Of a stretch of DNA of 64,000 nt, positions 36,911 to 46,680 are shown piece after piece (within the stretch, counting starts at the first letter, position 1; each line of letters begins with the position of its first letter). Origin of the DNA: Halanaerobium polyolivorans. Lineage in GTDB: Bacteria; Bacillota; Halanaerobiia; Halanaerobiales; Halanaerobiaceae. The translations under genes were made by a program, and so were the position numbers. The notes under the pieces are model-generated. The model was not told the origin of the DNA, did no database searches, and was given only the letters and a program-made list of their open reading frames with translations. The stretch lies in contig NZ_JAJFAT010000007.1 in assembly GCF_020711195.1 (NCBI RefSeq), positions 61,415-125,414 on the forward strand, in the 5' to 3' direction.

Positions 36911-37783
36911 GTGGAGTACAGAACAATAGAGGAACTATTAAATTTAGCTGAGCAAGAGAACACTTCTCTTGCCGAAATAGTATTAAGGGTAGAGATGGAA
37001 GAAAGTGAACTCAGCCGAAATGAGATAGAAGAGCTGATGCTGGATAATTTAGAGGTAATGAGGCAGTCAATAAGCAGAGGTATTAATAATAAGATCAAAA
37101 CAGGTGGGGGCTTAGTTGGTCAAGAAGCCTTAAAAATGAAAAATTATTATCAAAAAGATAAGCAGGATTTTACTATTCATAATAAGGTGATCAGCTATGC
37201 TTTAGCAGTAGCTGAAGTAAATGCCGGAATGGGCAAGATTATTGCCGGTCCCACAGCTGGTGCAAGTGGGATTGTTCCTGCAGTAGTTGTTGCCTTAGCT
37301 GAAGAATTAGAGCTTAAAGATCATAAAGTAATTGAGGCTCTATTTACTGCTTCTGGACTTGGCTATGTTATCTCTAAAAAAGCTACTCTTTCTGGAGCAG
37401 CTGGTGGCTGCCAGGCTGAATGTGGGGCAGCAGCGGCAATGGCTGCTGGAGCAGCTGTAGAGCTAAAAGGAGGTAATCCTAAAATGGTTGTTAATGCCTT
37501 TGCCCTGGCCTTAAAAAACATGTTAGGACTTGTTTGTGATCCGGTGGCAGGCCTGGTAGAAGTACCCTGTGTTAAAAGGAATGCTTTTGCAGCAGCTCAT
37601 GCTTTAACAGCTTCTGCGATGGCTAGGGCGGGAATAGAAAGCGTTATTCCTGCAGATGAGGTAATCAATGCCATGACAGATATAGGAGAGCAGATGCCTA
37701 ATACATTAAAAGAAACTTCAAAGGGTGGTCTAGCTGTCTGTGAGACAGCCTTAAAAATTAAAGATGAATTATTTAATAACTAA
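36911..37783 (+). CDS. sdaAA: L-serine dehydratase, iron-sulfur alpha subunit
   Basis: 290 residues, GTG start 13 bases after sdaAB, with GGGGAGA upstream. The [4Fe-4S] cysteines are visible in GGCQAECGAA, GLVCDPVAG and EVPCVKRN. GAAGGCQ and AGPTAGASGIVPAV are family signatures. It forms the catalytic part of the serine-to-pyruvate enzyme; the cluster is oxygen-sensitive, which fits an anaerobe. Confidence 0.94.
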   Translation: MEYRTIEELLNLAEQENTSLAEIVLRVEMEESELSRNEIEELMLDNLEVMRQSISRGINNKIKTGGGLVGQEALKMKNYYQKDKQDFTIHNKVISYALAVAEVNAGMGKIIAGPTAGASGIVPAVVVALAEELELKDHKVIEALFTASGLGYVISKKATLSGAAGGCQAECGAAAAMAAGAAVELKGGNPKMVVNAFALALKNMLGLVCDPVAGLVEVPCVKRNAFAAAHALTASAMARAGIESVIPADEVINAMTDIGEQMPNTLKETSKGGLAVCETALKIKDELFNN

Positions 37784-37808
37784 GAGGCGCTTTGGCCTCT
37801 TTTTTTTG
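37782..37808 (+). terminator. Rho-independent terminator after sdaAA
   Basis: AAGAGGC pairs with GCCTCTT, followed by eight or more T. Confidence 0.8.
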
Positions 37809-37819
37809 TAAATTTTTAC

Positions 37820-37848
37820 TTGCATTATTGGGTATAATTTCCTATAAT
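37820..37848 (+). promoter_or_regulatory. SigA-type promoter
   Basis: TTGCAT (37820-37825), 17-bp spacer, TATAAT (37843-37848); a second TATAAT lies at 37833-37838. Confidence 0.5.
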
Positions 37849-37919
37849 ATAAACACAAAATAAAAGCTAATCAGATTCACCCCTTATATTCTCTGGAGAA
37901 GACTAAGGAGGTGTTAATT

Positions 37920-38699
37920 ATGCTGAGGAAATTAAATGAGCTTAAAGCTTTTAAAGTTCAGGGTAAAGAGGAAGAACTAGGTGAAGTTAGTGATTTTTAC
38001 TTTGATCAGGATCATTTTATTCTCCGCTATTTAGTTTTAGATACTGATTGCTGGCTTAAAAAAGAACAGACTTTAATCTCTACCGATGAAATAGAAGCTA
38101 TTGACCACAATAAAAAAGAAATTAAAACAACTATGAGAGCAGAAGCATTAGAAAATGGACCCAGTCTAGAAAAAAATCAGCCTATTTCTAAAATAATGGA
38201 AGAAAACGTTGTTGATTACTATGATTGGCCGCTTTATTGGGCGAGTACAAGTTCTGGAGGAGTACCTACTATTCCAGCTGGGACAAAAATGAGAGAAAAG
38301 TTATTTGATTTTGAAACTCTAACTGATGAAGAAAAACAGGCAAAAGAGGAGGAACTTGATTCTAATCTGAGAAGCTTAAATGAAATCAGTGGTTATGAAA
38401 TTCAGGCTGTAGATAAGAGTTTTGGCAAGGTAAAAGACCTTTTTGTAGATGAAGAAGACTGGTTAATCCGCTATTTATTAATAGATACCCGTAAAATATT
38501 ACCTTCCAAAAAGGTGATCATCGCCCCTGAATGGGTTCGTCATATCAGCTGGGACAAAAAGCAGATCTTTGTTGATAAAAGCAAAAAAGAGATTAAAAAT
38601 GCTCCTAAATATGAAGAAGATGAGGCCAAAGAGTTGGTTGATAGAGATTATGAAGAAGACCTCTATGATCATTATGATGAACCTAAGTACTGGCCTTAA
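37920..38699 (+). CDS. PRC-barrel domain protein
   Basis: 259 residues; the ATG at 37920 has AGGAGG at 37905-37910, which overlaps the GTG at 37911. Two PRC-barrel repeats are visible (about 5-70, LGEVSDFYFDQDHFILRYLV, and about 160-225, FGKVKDLFVDEEDWLIRYLL), joined by an acidic linker. The protein is acidic and soluble. PRC-barrels bind RNA, photosystems or other partners; the role here is unknown, but tandem repeats of this kind are often stress proteins. Confidence 0.78.
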   Translation: MLRKLNELKAFKVQGKEEELGEVSDFYFDQDHFILRYLVLDTDCWLKKEQTLISTDEIEAIDHNKKEIKTTMRAEALENGPSLEKNQPISKIMEENVVDYYDWPLYWASTSSGGVPTIPAGTKMREKLFDFETLTDEEKQAKEEELDSNLRSLNEISGYEIQAVDKSFGKVKDLFVDEEDWLIRYLLIDTRKILPSKKVIIAPEWVRHISWDKKQIFVDKSKKEIKNAPKYEEDEAKELVDRDYEEDLYDHYDEPKYWP

Positions 38700-38724
38700 A
38701 TTTAAAAAGCTTAGCTTGATAAAC

Positions 38725-38753
38725 AAAGAATCCTTAACGGGATTCTTTTTTTT
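38725..38753 (+). terminator. Rho-independent terminator
   Basis: AAAGAATCC pairs with GGATTCTTT, followed by a T-run. Confidence 0.8.
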
Positions 38754-38934
38754 GTCCAATTCTCTTTAAATTAATAATAATTATTGATATAATAATACAG
38801 CAGCACTAAACATACATTCACTTTTTTGCTTATTTGTTATTAGCTTACGGAAAATATTTGATTACTGCAGTATAATAAATATTCAGGATTAAAATTATTT
38901 AAGAAATTAATTTAACTATTGGGGGAGATATTTT

Positions 38935-40953
38935 GTGAAAGACGGAGAATTTAAACTTAAAGCCCCTTTTGCAGCAAAAGGAGATCAACCTGAAGCCATA
39001 GAAAATTTGGCCAAAGGCATAAATAAAGGCTATAAACATCAGACCCTGCTTGGGGCAACAGGAACCGGCAAAACATTTACCATGGCCAGGCTGGTGGAAG
39101 AGGTTAATAAGCCGACCTTAGTTATTGCCCATAATAAAACCCTGGCAGCTCAATTGACAAGTGAATTTAAAGAGTTTTTTCCCGATAATGCAGTTGAGTA
39201 TTTTGTAAGTTATTATGACTATTATCAACCTGAGGCTTATGTTCCTCAGACAGATACCTATATAGAAAAAGATGCCTCTGTAAATGAAGAAATAGAGAAG
39301 CTGAGACTTTCAGCTACAACCTCACTTTTTGAGAGAAGAGATGTTTTGATTGTGGCAAGTGTTTCCTGTATTTACGGACTTGGTTCACCTGATGATTATC
39401 TTGATTTATCTCTTCATATAAAGCAGGGAAAGATAATGGAGCGCAAAGAGATCACCAGAAGTTTAACCTTTATGCAGTACAGTCGTAATGATATGGATAC
39501 TTCTCGAGGGCACTTTCGGGTTAAAGGAGATGTAATCGACATTTTCCCTGCTTACAGGGATGTAGCGATCAGAGTAGAACTATTTGGTGATGAGATTGAA
39601 AGAATTACTAGAATTAATACTGTGACCGGAGAGGTTCAGGCAGAAATAGATGAAATGACAATTTATCCTGCTTCTCACTTTGTAACACCTGAGGATAAGG
39701 TTAAAAGAGCAATTAAAACAATTTCAGCTGAGTTAGAAGAGCGTTTAGAAGAATTAAGAACTGAAAACAGGCTGGTTGAGGCCCAAAGGCTTGAACAGCG
39801 AACCCGCTATGATTTAGAGATGTTAGAACAGATGGGCTTTTGTTCAGGTATAGAAAATTATGCTAGACATTTGGCAGGGAGGGAAAAGGGTTCAAGACCG
39901 ATGGCCCTCTTAGATTATTTTCCCGATGATTTTATGGTAATAATCGATGAATCACATATGACCGTACCTCAAATTGGAGGAATGTATGCTGGTGACCGTT
40001 CCCGTAAAGAAAAACTGGTTGAATATGGTTTCCGACTTCCTTCTGCTCTTGATAACAGACCACTCAATTTTGAAGAGTTTCAGGAGGTAGTTCCACAGGC
40101 AGTTTATGTATCTGCAACCCCTGGACCCTATGAGAAAAAACACAGCAAGCAAATTGTGGAACAGATAATTAGACCAACAGGTCTGGTAGATCCAGAAATA
40201 GTTCTTAGGCCTACTAAAGCTCAGATAGATGATTTGCTGGAAGAGATTAGACAGGTTGTTAAAGCTGGAGAAAGGGTTCTGGTTACAACTTTAACCAAAA
40301 AAATGTCAGAGGATCTGACAGAATATCTGGCAGAAGCAGGGATCAGAGTTCGCTATCTTCATTCAGATATCGATACTATTGAAAGGTCAGAGATTATTCG
40401 CGATCTCAGACTGGGTGAGTTTGATGTTCTGGTCGGGATCAATCTTTTAAGAGAAGGTTTAGATCTACCAGAGGTTTCTAGAGTTGCTATTTTAGATGCA
40501 GACAAAGAAGGATTTCTGCGTTCAGAAAGGGCTTTAGTACAGACCATCGGTAGAGCTGCCCGTAATGTTGGTGGTAAGGTAATAATGTATGCTGATAAAA
40601 TAACTGATTCAATGCGAAATGCTATAGATGAAACAGAAAGAAGAAGAGAAATACAGCTTAAATATAATGAAGAAAATGATATAACACCGGAAACGATTAT
40701 CAAACCTGTACGAGATGTGCTGAGACCGGTTGAGATGGTTGTTTCTGAAGATAAAAGCCGTTATTATGATAAAAGTAAAGCTGGAGAAAGTGAAGCAGAA
40801 AGAAAAGAAAATTATGCTGAGATGAGCAGCAAAGAAATCCATCAATTAATTATGGATTTAGAAGCAGAAATGGAAGAGGCTGCAGCAAATCTAGAATTTG
40901 AAATTGCAGCTCAGATTAGAGATGAAATAGAAGAATTAGAAGCAGAACTTTAA
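38935..40953 (+). CDS. uvrB: Excinuclease ABC subunit B
   Basis: 672 residues, GTG start with GGGGGAG upstream. Walker [12 protein letters not shown], the beta-hairpin region [26 protein letters not shown], helicase motif VI (QTIGRAARN) and a C-terminal UVR motif for UvrC binding are present. It verifies DNA damage after UvrA loading. uvrA follows 30 bases downstream; uvrC is 17 kb away. I found no clear LexA box upstream. Confidence 0.96.
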   Translation: MKDGEFKLKAPFAAKGDQPEAIENLAKGINKGYKHQTLLGATGTGKTFTMARLVEEVNKPTLVIAHNKTLAAQLTSEFKEFFPDNAVEYFVSYYDYYQPEAYVPQTDTYIEKDASVNEEIEKLRLSATTSLFERRDVLIVASVSCIYGLGSPDDYLDLSLHIKQGKIMERKEITRSLTFMQYSRNDMDTSRGHFRVKGDVIDIFPAYRDVAIRVELFGDEIERITRINTVTGEVQAEIDEMTIYPASHFVTPEDKVKRAIKTISAELEERLEELRTENRLVEAQRLEQRTRYDLEMLEQMGFCSGIENYARHLAGREKGSRPMALLDYFPDDFMVIIDESHMTVPQIGGMYAGDRSRKEKLVEYGFRLPSALDNRPLNFEEFQEVVPQAVYVSATPGPYEKKHSKQIVEQIIRPTGLVDPEIVLRPTKAQIDDLLEEIRQVVKAGERVLVTTLTKKMSEDLTEYLAEAGIRVRYLHSDIDTIERSEIIRDLRLGEFDVLVGINLLREGLDLPEVSRVAILDADKEGFLRSERALVQTIGRAARNVGGKVIMYADKITDSMRNAIDETERRREIQLKYNEENDITPETIIKPVRDVLRPVEMVVSEDKSRYYDKSKAGESEAERKENYAEMSSKEIHQLIMDLEAEMEEAAANLEFEIAAQIRDEIEELEAEL

Positions 40954-40983
40954 TGTCAAAGCTATAATACAAGAGGTGTAAAA

Positions 40984-43794
40984 ATGGCAAAAGATCGAAT
41001 AATAGTTAAGGGTGCTGAAGAGCACAACCTTAAAAAAATAGATTTAGATATTCCGCGTGATAAATTAATAGTGATCACAGGTTTAAGTGGTTCTGGTAAG
41101 TCTTCCCTTGCTTTTGATACCATTTATGCAGAAGGACAGAGGCGTTATGTAGAGTCTCTCTCTGCCTATGCAAGGCAGTTTTTAGGGCAGATGGAAAAAC
41201 CAAGGGTAGAATATATAGAGGGACTTTCACCTGCGATTTCGATCGACCAAAAAACAACCAGCCGTAATCCCCGCTCAACTGTGGGAACTGTTACCGAGAT
41301 TTATGACTATCTGCGCTTGCTTTATGCTAGAGTTGGTATTCCTCACTGTCCTGAATGTGGACAGGAGATCAACTCCCAAACCGTTGATGAAATTGTAGAT
41401 CAGGTTTTAGAACTTCCCGAAAGAACAAAGATCATGGTGATGGCCCCTATAGTCAGGGGACGTAAAGGTGAACATGAGAGAACCTTTCTGCAGGCAGTTA
41501 GAGATGGTTTTGTCAGAGCCAGGATCGATGGAGAAATAATGCTGCTTGAAGAGGCTGAAAAACTTGATAAAAATATTAAACATGATATTGAGGTCATAGT
41601 TGACCGTTTGATCGTTAAGCAGGGGATCAGAGAAAGACTGGCTGACTCAGTAGAAACAGCCTTAGAATATGCTGATGGACTGGTCATGATTAACGAAGTT
41701 GATGGTCAAACAACAACCTATAGTGAAAAATTTGCCTGTGTTGATTGTGGGATCAGTTTAGAAGAGAAATCTCCCCGGATGTTTTCTTTTAACAGTCCTT
41801 ATGGGGCCTGTGATAATTGTGGAGGTCTGGGCGTGAAAAAAGAGTTTGATCCCGAATTGATCTTAGATAAAGACAAATCAATTGCTGAGGGAGGAATAAT
41901 TCCCTGGAAAAATTCTTCCAGCCGTTATTATCCAGCCCTCTTGGCAGCTTTAGCGGAAAAACATGATTTTAGCCGGCAGACCCCACTTAAAAAACTGGAT
42001 GAAGATTTGATAAAATTACTGCTTTATGGAAGTAAGGAGAAAATAACCTTCCCTTATACCAATCGTTATGGGAGAACAAGGGATCATACAACCAAATTTA
42101 AGGGAGTAATCGGCTATTTACAAAAAAGAATGAGTGATTCTGATTCACCAGGAACTCATAAACGGATGGAAAGATATATGAATGAAATCCCCTGTCAGGT
42201 TTGTGGAGGTCAGCGTTTAAAACCTGAGGTGCTGGCAGTAACCATCGGTGGACTTTCCATTGCTGAATTTACTGCTTTTTCAATTAAAGACGCCTACAGC
42301 TTTTTAGAAGAGGTAGAATTTGATCAGAGACGGGCTTATATAGGTAAAGAAATTCTCAAAGAAATTAAGGCCAGGCTCAGTTTTTTAATTGATGTGGGGC
42401 TCGATTATTTAACCCTTGATCGTTCTGCTGGAACCCTTTCTGGTGGAGAAGCTCAGCGAATCAGGCTGGCAACCCAGATCGGTTCAGGTCTTGTCGGAGT
42501 ATTATATATACTTGATGAGCCAAGTATTGGTTTACACCAGCGGGATAATAATCGTCTGATTAGAACCTTAGAGCATATTAGGGATCAGGGTAATACTGTA
42601 ATCGTGGTTGAACATGATGAAGAAACAATTCGCTCAGCTGATCATATTATTGATATCGGGCCTGGGGCCGGAAAACACGGGGGAGAAATTGTTGCCCAGG
42701 GTAGTGTTGATGATATTATAAATGAAAAAAGATCATTAACAGGTCAGTATTTAAATGGCAGCAAAAAAATAGAAGTACCTGCAGATAGATATCAGCCCAA
42801 CGGTAATTGGCTGACAATAGAAGGAGCCAGACAGCACAACCTTAAAAATATAGATGTTGATATTCCCCTGGGAACTTTCACCTGTGTGACAGGAGTTTCA
42901 GGTTCAGGTAAAAGTACCTTGGTCAATAATGTTTTAAAAAGAAGGTTGATGAAAGAAATCTATGATTCAACCCTTCATCCTGGAGATCATGATGGTTTAA
43001 AGGGTTTAGAGCAGATAGATAAGGTGATCAATATCGATCAGTCTCCGATCGGGAGAACACCCCGCTCTAATCCAGTCACCTATACCAAGGTTTTTAATTA
43101 TATCAGAGATGTATTTGCCAGTACTCCAGAAGCCAAACAGCGTGGTTATGAAATCGGCCGTTTCAGCTTTAATGTTAAAGGAGGACGCTGTGAAGCCTGT
43201 AAAGGTCAGGGGGAAGAACAGATAGAAATGCACTTTTTACCTGATGTTTATGTTCCCTGTGAGGTCTGTGATGGTAAAAGATATAATCGGGAGACCTTAG
43301 AGATAAAATATAAGGGTAAAAATATAGCTGATGTATTAGATATGAATGTTGAAGAAGCCCTGGAGTTTTTTGAAAACATCGAAACTATTAGAAGAAGGCT
43401 GCAGACCCTTTATGATGTAGGTTTAGGCTATATTAGATTAGGTCAGCCCGCTACAACCCTTTCTGGAGGAGAAGCTCAGCGGGTTAAAATCGCTAAAGAA
43501 CTCGGCAAAAGAAGTACAGGCCAAACTATTTATTTATTAGATGAGCCGACAACAGGTCTTCATTTTGACGATGTAAAAAAGCTTTTAAGTGTACTTCACC
43601 GCCTCAGAGAAGATGGTAATACAGTGATTGTAATCGAGCATAATTTAGATGTGATAAAATCAGCTGATTATATTATTGATTTAGGTCCAGAAGGTGGAGA
43701 AAAAGGTGGGCAGTTAATCGCCAAGGGTAGCCCTGAAGCTGTAGCCAATACTGAAGGTTCATATACAGGTAAATTTTTAAAGGATATACTTTAA
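40984..43794 (+). CDS. uvrA: Excinuclease ABC subunit A
   Basis: 936 residues, AAGAGGTG ribosome site. Two ABC ATPase modules are present (Walker [13 protein letters not shown] near residue 35 and [12 protein letters not shown] near 645), with two LSGGEAQR signatures and three CxxC zinc modules ([23 protein letters not shown]). It scans DNA as a dimer for bulky lesions and hands them to UvrB. Confidence 0.97.
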   Translation: MAKDRIIVKGAEEHNLKKIDLDIPRDKLIVITGLSGSGKSSLAFDTIYAEGQRRYVESLSAYARQFLGQMEKPRVEYIEGLSPAISIDQKTTSRNPRSTVGTVTEIYDYLRLLYARVGIPHCPECGQEINSQTVDEIVDQVLELPERTKIMVMAPIVRGRKGEHERTFLQAVRDGFVRARIDGEIMLLEEAEKLDKNIKHDIEVIVDRLIVKQGIRERLADSVETALEYADGLVMINEVDGQTTTYSEKFACVDCGISLEEKSPRMFSFNSPYGACDNCGGLGVKKEFDPELILDKDKSIAEGGIIPWKNSSSRYYPALLAALAEKHDFSRQTPLKKLDEDLIKLLLYGSKEKITFPYTNRYGRTRDHTTKFKGVIGYLQKRMSDSDSPGTHKRMERYMNEIPCQVCGGQRLKPEVLAVTIGGLSIAEFTAFSIKDAYSFLEEVEFDQRRAYIGKEILKEIKARLSFLIDVGLDYLTLDRSAGTLSGGEAQRIRLATQIGSGLVGVLYILDEPSIGLHQRDNNRLIRTLEHIRDQGNTVIVVEHDEETIRSADHIIDIGPGAGKHGGEIVAQGSVDDIINEKRSLTGQYLNGSKKIEVPADRYQPNGNWLTIEGARQHNLKNIDVDIPLGTFTCVTGVSGSGKSTLVNNVLKRRLMKEIYDSTLHPGDHDGLKGLEQIDKVINIDQSPIGRTPRSNPVTYTKVFNYIRDVFASTPEAKQRGYEIGRFSFNVKGGRCEACKGQGEEQIEMHFLPDVYVPCEVCDGKRYNRETLEIKYKGKNIADVLDMNVEEALEFFENIETIRRRLQTLYDVGLGYIRLGQPATTLSGGEAQRVKIAKELGKRSTGQTIYLLDEPTTGLHFDDVKKLLSVLHRLREDGNTVIVIEHNLDVIKSADYIIDLGPEGGEKGGQLIAKGSPEAVANTEGSYTGKFLKDIL

Positions 43795-43812
43795 ATCAAT
43801 TTAGATTCAATT

Positions 43813-43841
43813 AACCTCCAGCATTTTGTTGGAGGTTTTTC
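43813..43841 (+). terminator. Rho-independent terminator after uvrA
   Basis: AACCTCCA (43813-43820) pairs with TGGAGGTT (43830-43837), then a T-run. Confidence 0.8.
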
Positions 43842-43893
43842 ATTTCTTAGTATTAATAAATAGCTATTAATCCTAGAATAAGTGGATACATAA

Positions 43894-43922
43894 TTGACCC
43901 CAGTCAAAAATTATAATATAAT
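43894..43922 (+). promoter_or_regulatory. SigA-type promoter with overlapping inverted repeat, peptide importer operon
   Basis: TTGACC (43894-43899), 17-bp spacer, TATAAT (43917-43922). The -35 lies within the inverted repeat TTGAC-N4-GTCAA (43894-43907), a possible operator. Confidence 0.5.
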
Positions 43923-43974
43923 AAAATGTAGTATTATAAATATTTTCAAAATTTAAACAAGGAGGAGTTAGAAG

Positions 43975-45576
43975 ATGCGCAGAAAATTGTTACCCTATTT
44001 ATTTGTTGCAATTCTGGTACTAGTACTGAGTGTGGGAGTCTCAGCCCAAAGGGTTCCTGAATTAAATATCATGACAACTACTGAAGGTTATGATCCGATT
44101 CGTTATGAAGCAGCTTTTTTAATTCAGGATAATCTAGCTGAATTAGGTATTGAAGTCACTGTTTCACCAACTGAATTTAGCACATTAATTCAAAATTTCT
44201 ATAATGAACAGGATTTTGAAATTGCCATTGCTGGTTGGTCAGGCAGGGTTGATAGGCTTGATCCTCAGCACTTTTTAGGGACTTTAGAATCTGGACAATC
44301 TGACCTTGGTGGTAATAACCCGGGCGGCTATGTAAATGAAAGATATGATGAGCTTTTTCAGCTGCAGTCACAGGAATTTGATCAGGATTTGAGAAGAGAA
44401 TATGTTCTGGAAATGCAGTCAATTGCTATGGATGAACAGCCACTTAATATACTCTTTTTTAGAGATGAGGTTGTAGCCTATAACAAAGATAATTTCACTG
44501 GATTTGTACCAATGGCTGGTGAAGCAATCTATAATGAATGGATTCCTTTTGATGTTGAACCTTTAGGAGCTGATAGAAGCTTAACTATCGGAACAACTCA
44601 GGAACCTGATAATATTAATCCTCTTGATTCTACAACAGTTTGGGGTTGGAAATTCATGAGGATGTATTATGATAAATTAATTCGCCTCTCACCTGATATC
44701 GAGCCTTTACCATGGGCTGCAGAATCAGTTGAGGCAATTGATGATAATACAATTGAGATAGTTTTAAGAGATGGAATGAACTTCCATGATGGTGAAGCCG
44801 TAACTGTAGAAGATGTTAAATTCAGTTATGATTATTATCAAGAACAAGATTTCGCTTACTTTAGGCCATTTTATCAGCCTTTAGAAGAGGTCATAATTGT
44901 TGATGACAATACCTTACACTTTGTTCTTGAAGAACCAACTTCATTCTTCATTACAGTAACCTTAAGTCAGATACCTATATTACCAAAACACCTCTGGGAA
45001 GATATAGAAGCTGCTGACCAGCTTTCACCAGAAGATGTACCAACTGTAGGTAGTGGACCACTTGTATTTGATCAATATGATCGTGGTGAATACAAGCGTC
45101 TGGTTAAAAATGAAGACTACTTTATGGCAGATGAAATAGATATTGATGCAGTAGATTTTAATATCTATGCTGATTCTGAAGGTGTTTATACTGCCCTAGT
45201 AACAGAAGAAATCGATATGACTGCCTGGAGATTGGAACCAGCTCAAATTAATTTAGCTGAGCAGGAAGATCACCTTGAAGTTGTTAGTGTACCTGACTTT
45301 GGATATTACCATATGACATATAACTTAAGGGTTCCCCCAATGGATGATATAGAATTCAGAAGAGCCTTAGCTCACGCAGTACCATATGATACATTTATTA
45401 ATGTTCTACTTGATGGCTTAGGTGAAAGAGGAACCTCAATAATTGCTCCTGTAAATGCTTTCTGGCATAATCCAGATGTACCTCTCTATGATTATGATTT
45501 AGATCTGGCCAGAGAAAGATTAGAAGCAGCAGGTTATTGGTGGGATGATGAAGGTAGACTAAATTTCCCTCAATAA
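43975..45576 (+). CDS. Peptide/solute-binding protein (family 5), apparently circularly permuted
   Basis: 533 residues, AAGGAGG ahead of the ATG. Signal peptide residues 1-25. Residues about 28-190 (VPELNIMTTTEGYDPIRYEA, AAFLIQDNLAELGIEVTVSP, FEIAIAGWSGRVDRLDPQHF) are what usually forms the C-terminal block of DppA/OppA proteins. Residues about 197-533 then show the normal family start (LTIGTTQEPDNINPLDST, LRDGMNFHDGEAVTVEDVKF, PTVGSGPLVFDQY) and end at DLARERLEAAGYWWDDEGR, where the C-terminal block would normally begin. All parts occur once, in permuted order. It should still fold into two lobes and feed the permeases downstream. The ligand, a peptide or sugar oligomer, is unknown. A terminator-like hairpin follows. 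Confidence 0.85.
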   Translation: MRRKLLPYLFVAILVLVLSVGVSAQRVPELNIMTTTEGYDPIRYEAAFLIQDNLAELGIEVTVSPTEFSTLIQNFYNEQDFEIAIAGWSGRVDRLDPQHFLGTLESGQSDLGGNNPGGYVNERYDELFQLQSQEFDQDLRREYVLEMQSIAMDEQPLNILFFRDEVVAYNKDNFTGFVPMAGEAIYNEWIPFDVEPLGADRSLTIGTTQEPDNINPLDSTTVWGWKFMRMYYDKLIRLSPDIEPLPWAAESVEAIDDNTIEIVLRDGMNFHDGEAVTVEDVKFSYDYYQEQDFAYFRPFYQPLEEVIIVDDNTLHFVLEEPTSFFITVTLSQIPILPKHLWEDIEAADQLSPEDVPTVGSGPLVFDQYDRGEYKRLVKNEDYFMADEIDIDAVDFNIYADSEGVYTALVTEEIDMTAWRLEPAQINLAEQEDHLEVVSVPDFGYYHMTYNLRVPPMDDIEFRRALAHAVPYDTFINVLLDGLGERGTSIIAPVNAFWHNPDVPLYDYDLDLARERLEAAGYWWDDEGRLNFPQ

Positions 45577-45617
45577 TATGGCAGAGAAAAATATAATTAG
45601 AACTTAATTTAAGACCA

Positions 45618-45648
45618 AAAGGGGGGATTTTATCCCCCTTATTTTTTT
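45618..45648 (+). terminator. Intra-operon attenuator between binding protein and permease
   Basis: AAGGGGGGAT pairs with ATCCCCCTT (one bulged G), loop of about 3 nt, long T-run. It probably ends most transcripts, so the binding protein outnumbers the permeases. Confidence 0.7.
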
Positions 45649-45690
45649 CAAATTAAAACAGAATCAAGAAATTTTCAATGAGGTGAAGTT

Positions 45691-46680
45691 ATGGGAAAAG
45701 GACAATATATTGCCAAAAGAATTATTCAATTAATCATAACATTTTTTATAATACTAACAATTTTATTTTTTCTATTTAGGTTAGCTCTGCCTGACCCAAC
45801 TGCTGCTTTGGTAATGGATGGACTTTCAGCAGAAGAACAGGCACTTGTTAGGGCTCGTTTTGGCCTGGATAGACCTTTAGTTGAACAATATTTTATTTAT
45901 TTAAGAAATTTTCTTACAGGTGAATTTGGAATATCTTTTCACTATAAATCGGCAGTTTTCCCTATATTAATGGAAAAACTTTTTAATACCTTAGCTCTGA
46001 TGCTGCCTGCCATATTTATTTCCTATTTGATTGGACCACTGCTGGGAGTTTTATTATCCTGGAAAAGGGGAAGCAATACAGAATTTGCCGGAATAGTCGG
46101 TGGGCTCTTTTTGCGTTCTGCCCCGGTTTTTTGGACAGGGATGATCTTTATTATGATCTTTGGTATTTGGCTGGGTATATTACCAACCAGTGGGATGAGA
46201 ACCCTGCCTTATACGGCCACTGGAAATTTTGATAAGATCATGACCCTTGATTATCTGCGGCATCTATTTTTACCGATGCTGACCATAGCCCTTTATTATC
46301 TTGGTTTACCGATGTTGATAATGAGAAATACTATGCTGGAGATTATGGGTGAGGATTTTATTGAGCTTTGTCAGGCAAAAGGTTTAAGTGAACGGAGAAT
46401 AATGTATAAACATGTGGCCCGGAATGCACTCTTACCTGTTGTAACCCAGGCTGCAATTACAATTGGGCTTGCAGTTGGGGGACAGGTAGTAGTAGAGGTG
46501 GTCTTTTCCTGGCCAGGACTTGGTAGGGAGATGATTCAGGCTGTAAGGACCAGTGATTTTCCAATGGCACAAAGTGCCTTTATGATGATGGCAGGCCTGG
46601 TTTTAATTATGAATACAGTAGCTGATCTTCTCTATAGTTATTTAGATCCCCGGGTTGTATTAAAAGGGGGAAATAAATAA
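45691..46680 (+). CDS. DppB-like ABC permease
   Basis: 329 residues, GAGGTGA ribosome site. Six membrane segments in the BPD_transp_1 fold; the EAA loop that docks the ATPase is MGEDFIELCQAKGLSERRIM. The first loop contains the usual DPT..MDGLSAEEQALVRARFGL block that precedes LDRPLVEQYFIYL. It forms one half of the inner-membrane pore with the next gene product, whose ATG overlaps its stop by one base. Length is normal for the family. Confidence 0.93.
   Translation: MGKGQYIAKRIIQLIITFFIILTILFFLFRLALPDPTAALVMDGLSAEEQALVRARFGLDRPLVEQYFIYLRNFLTGEFGISFHYKSAVFPILMEKLFNTLALMLPAIFISYLIGPLLGVLLSWKRGSNTEFAGIVGGLFLRSAPVFWTGMIFIMIFGIWLGILPTSGMRTLPYTATGNFDKIMTLDYLRHLFLPMLTIALYYLGLPMLIMRNTMLEIMGEDFIELCQAKGLSERRIMYKHVARNALLPVVTQAAITIGLAVGGQVVVEVVFSWPGLGREMIQAVRTSDFPMAQSAFMMMAGLVLIMNTVADLLYSYLDPRVVLKGGNK

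Noticed and set aside
38760..38934. Search for an SOS (LexA) box upstream of uvrB
   Set aside because: I found no CGAAC-N4-GTTCG-like repeat; two TATAAT boxes are present but without well-spaced -35 elements.
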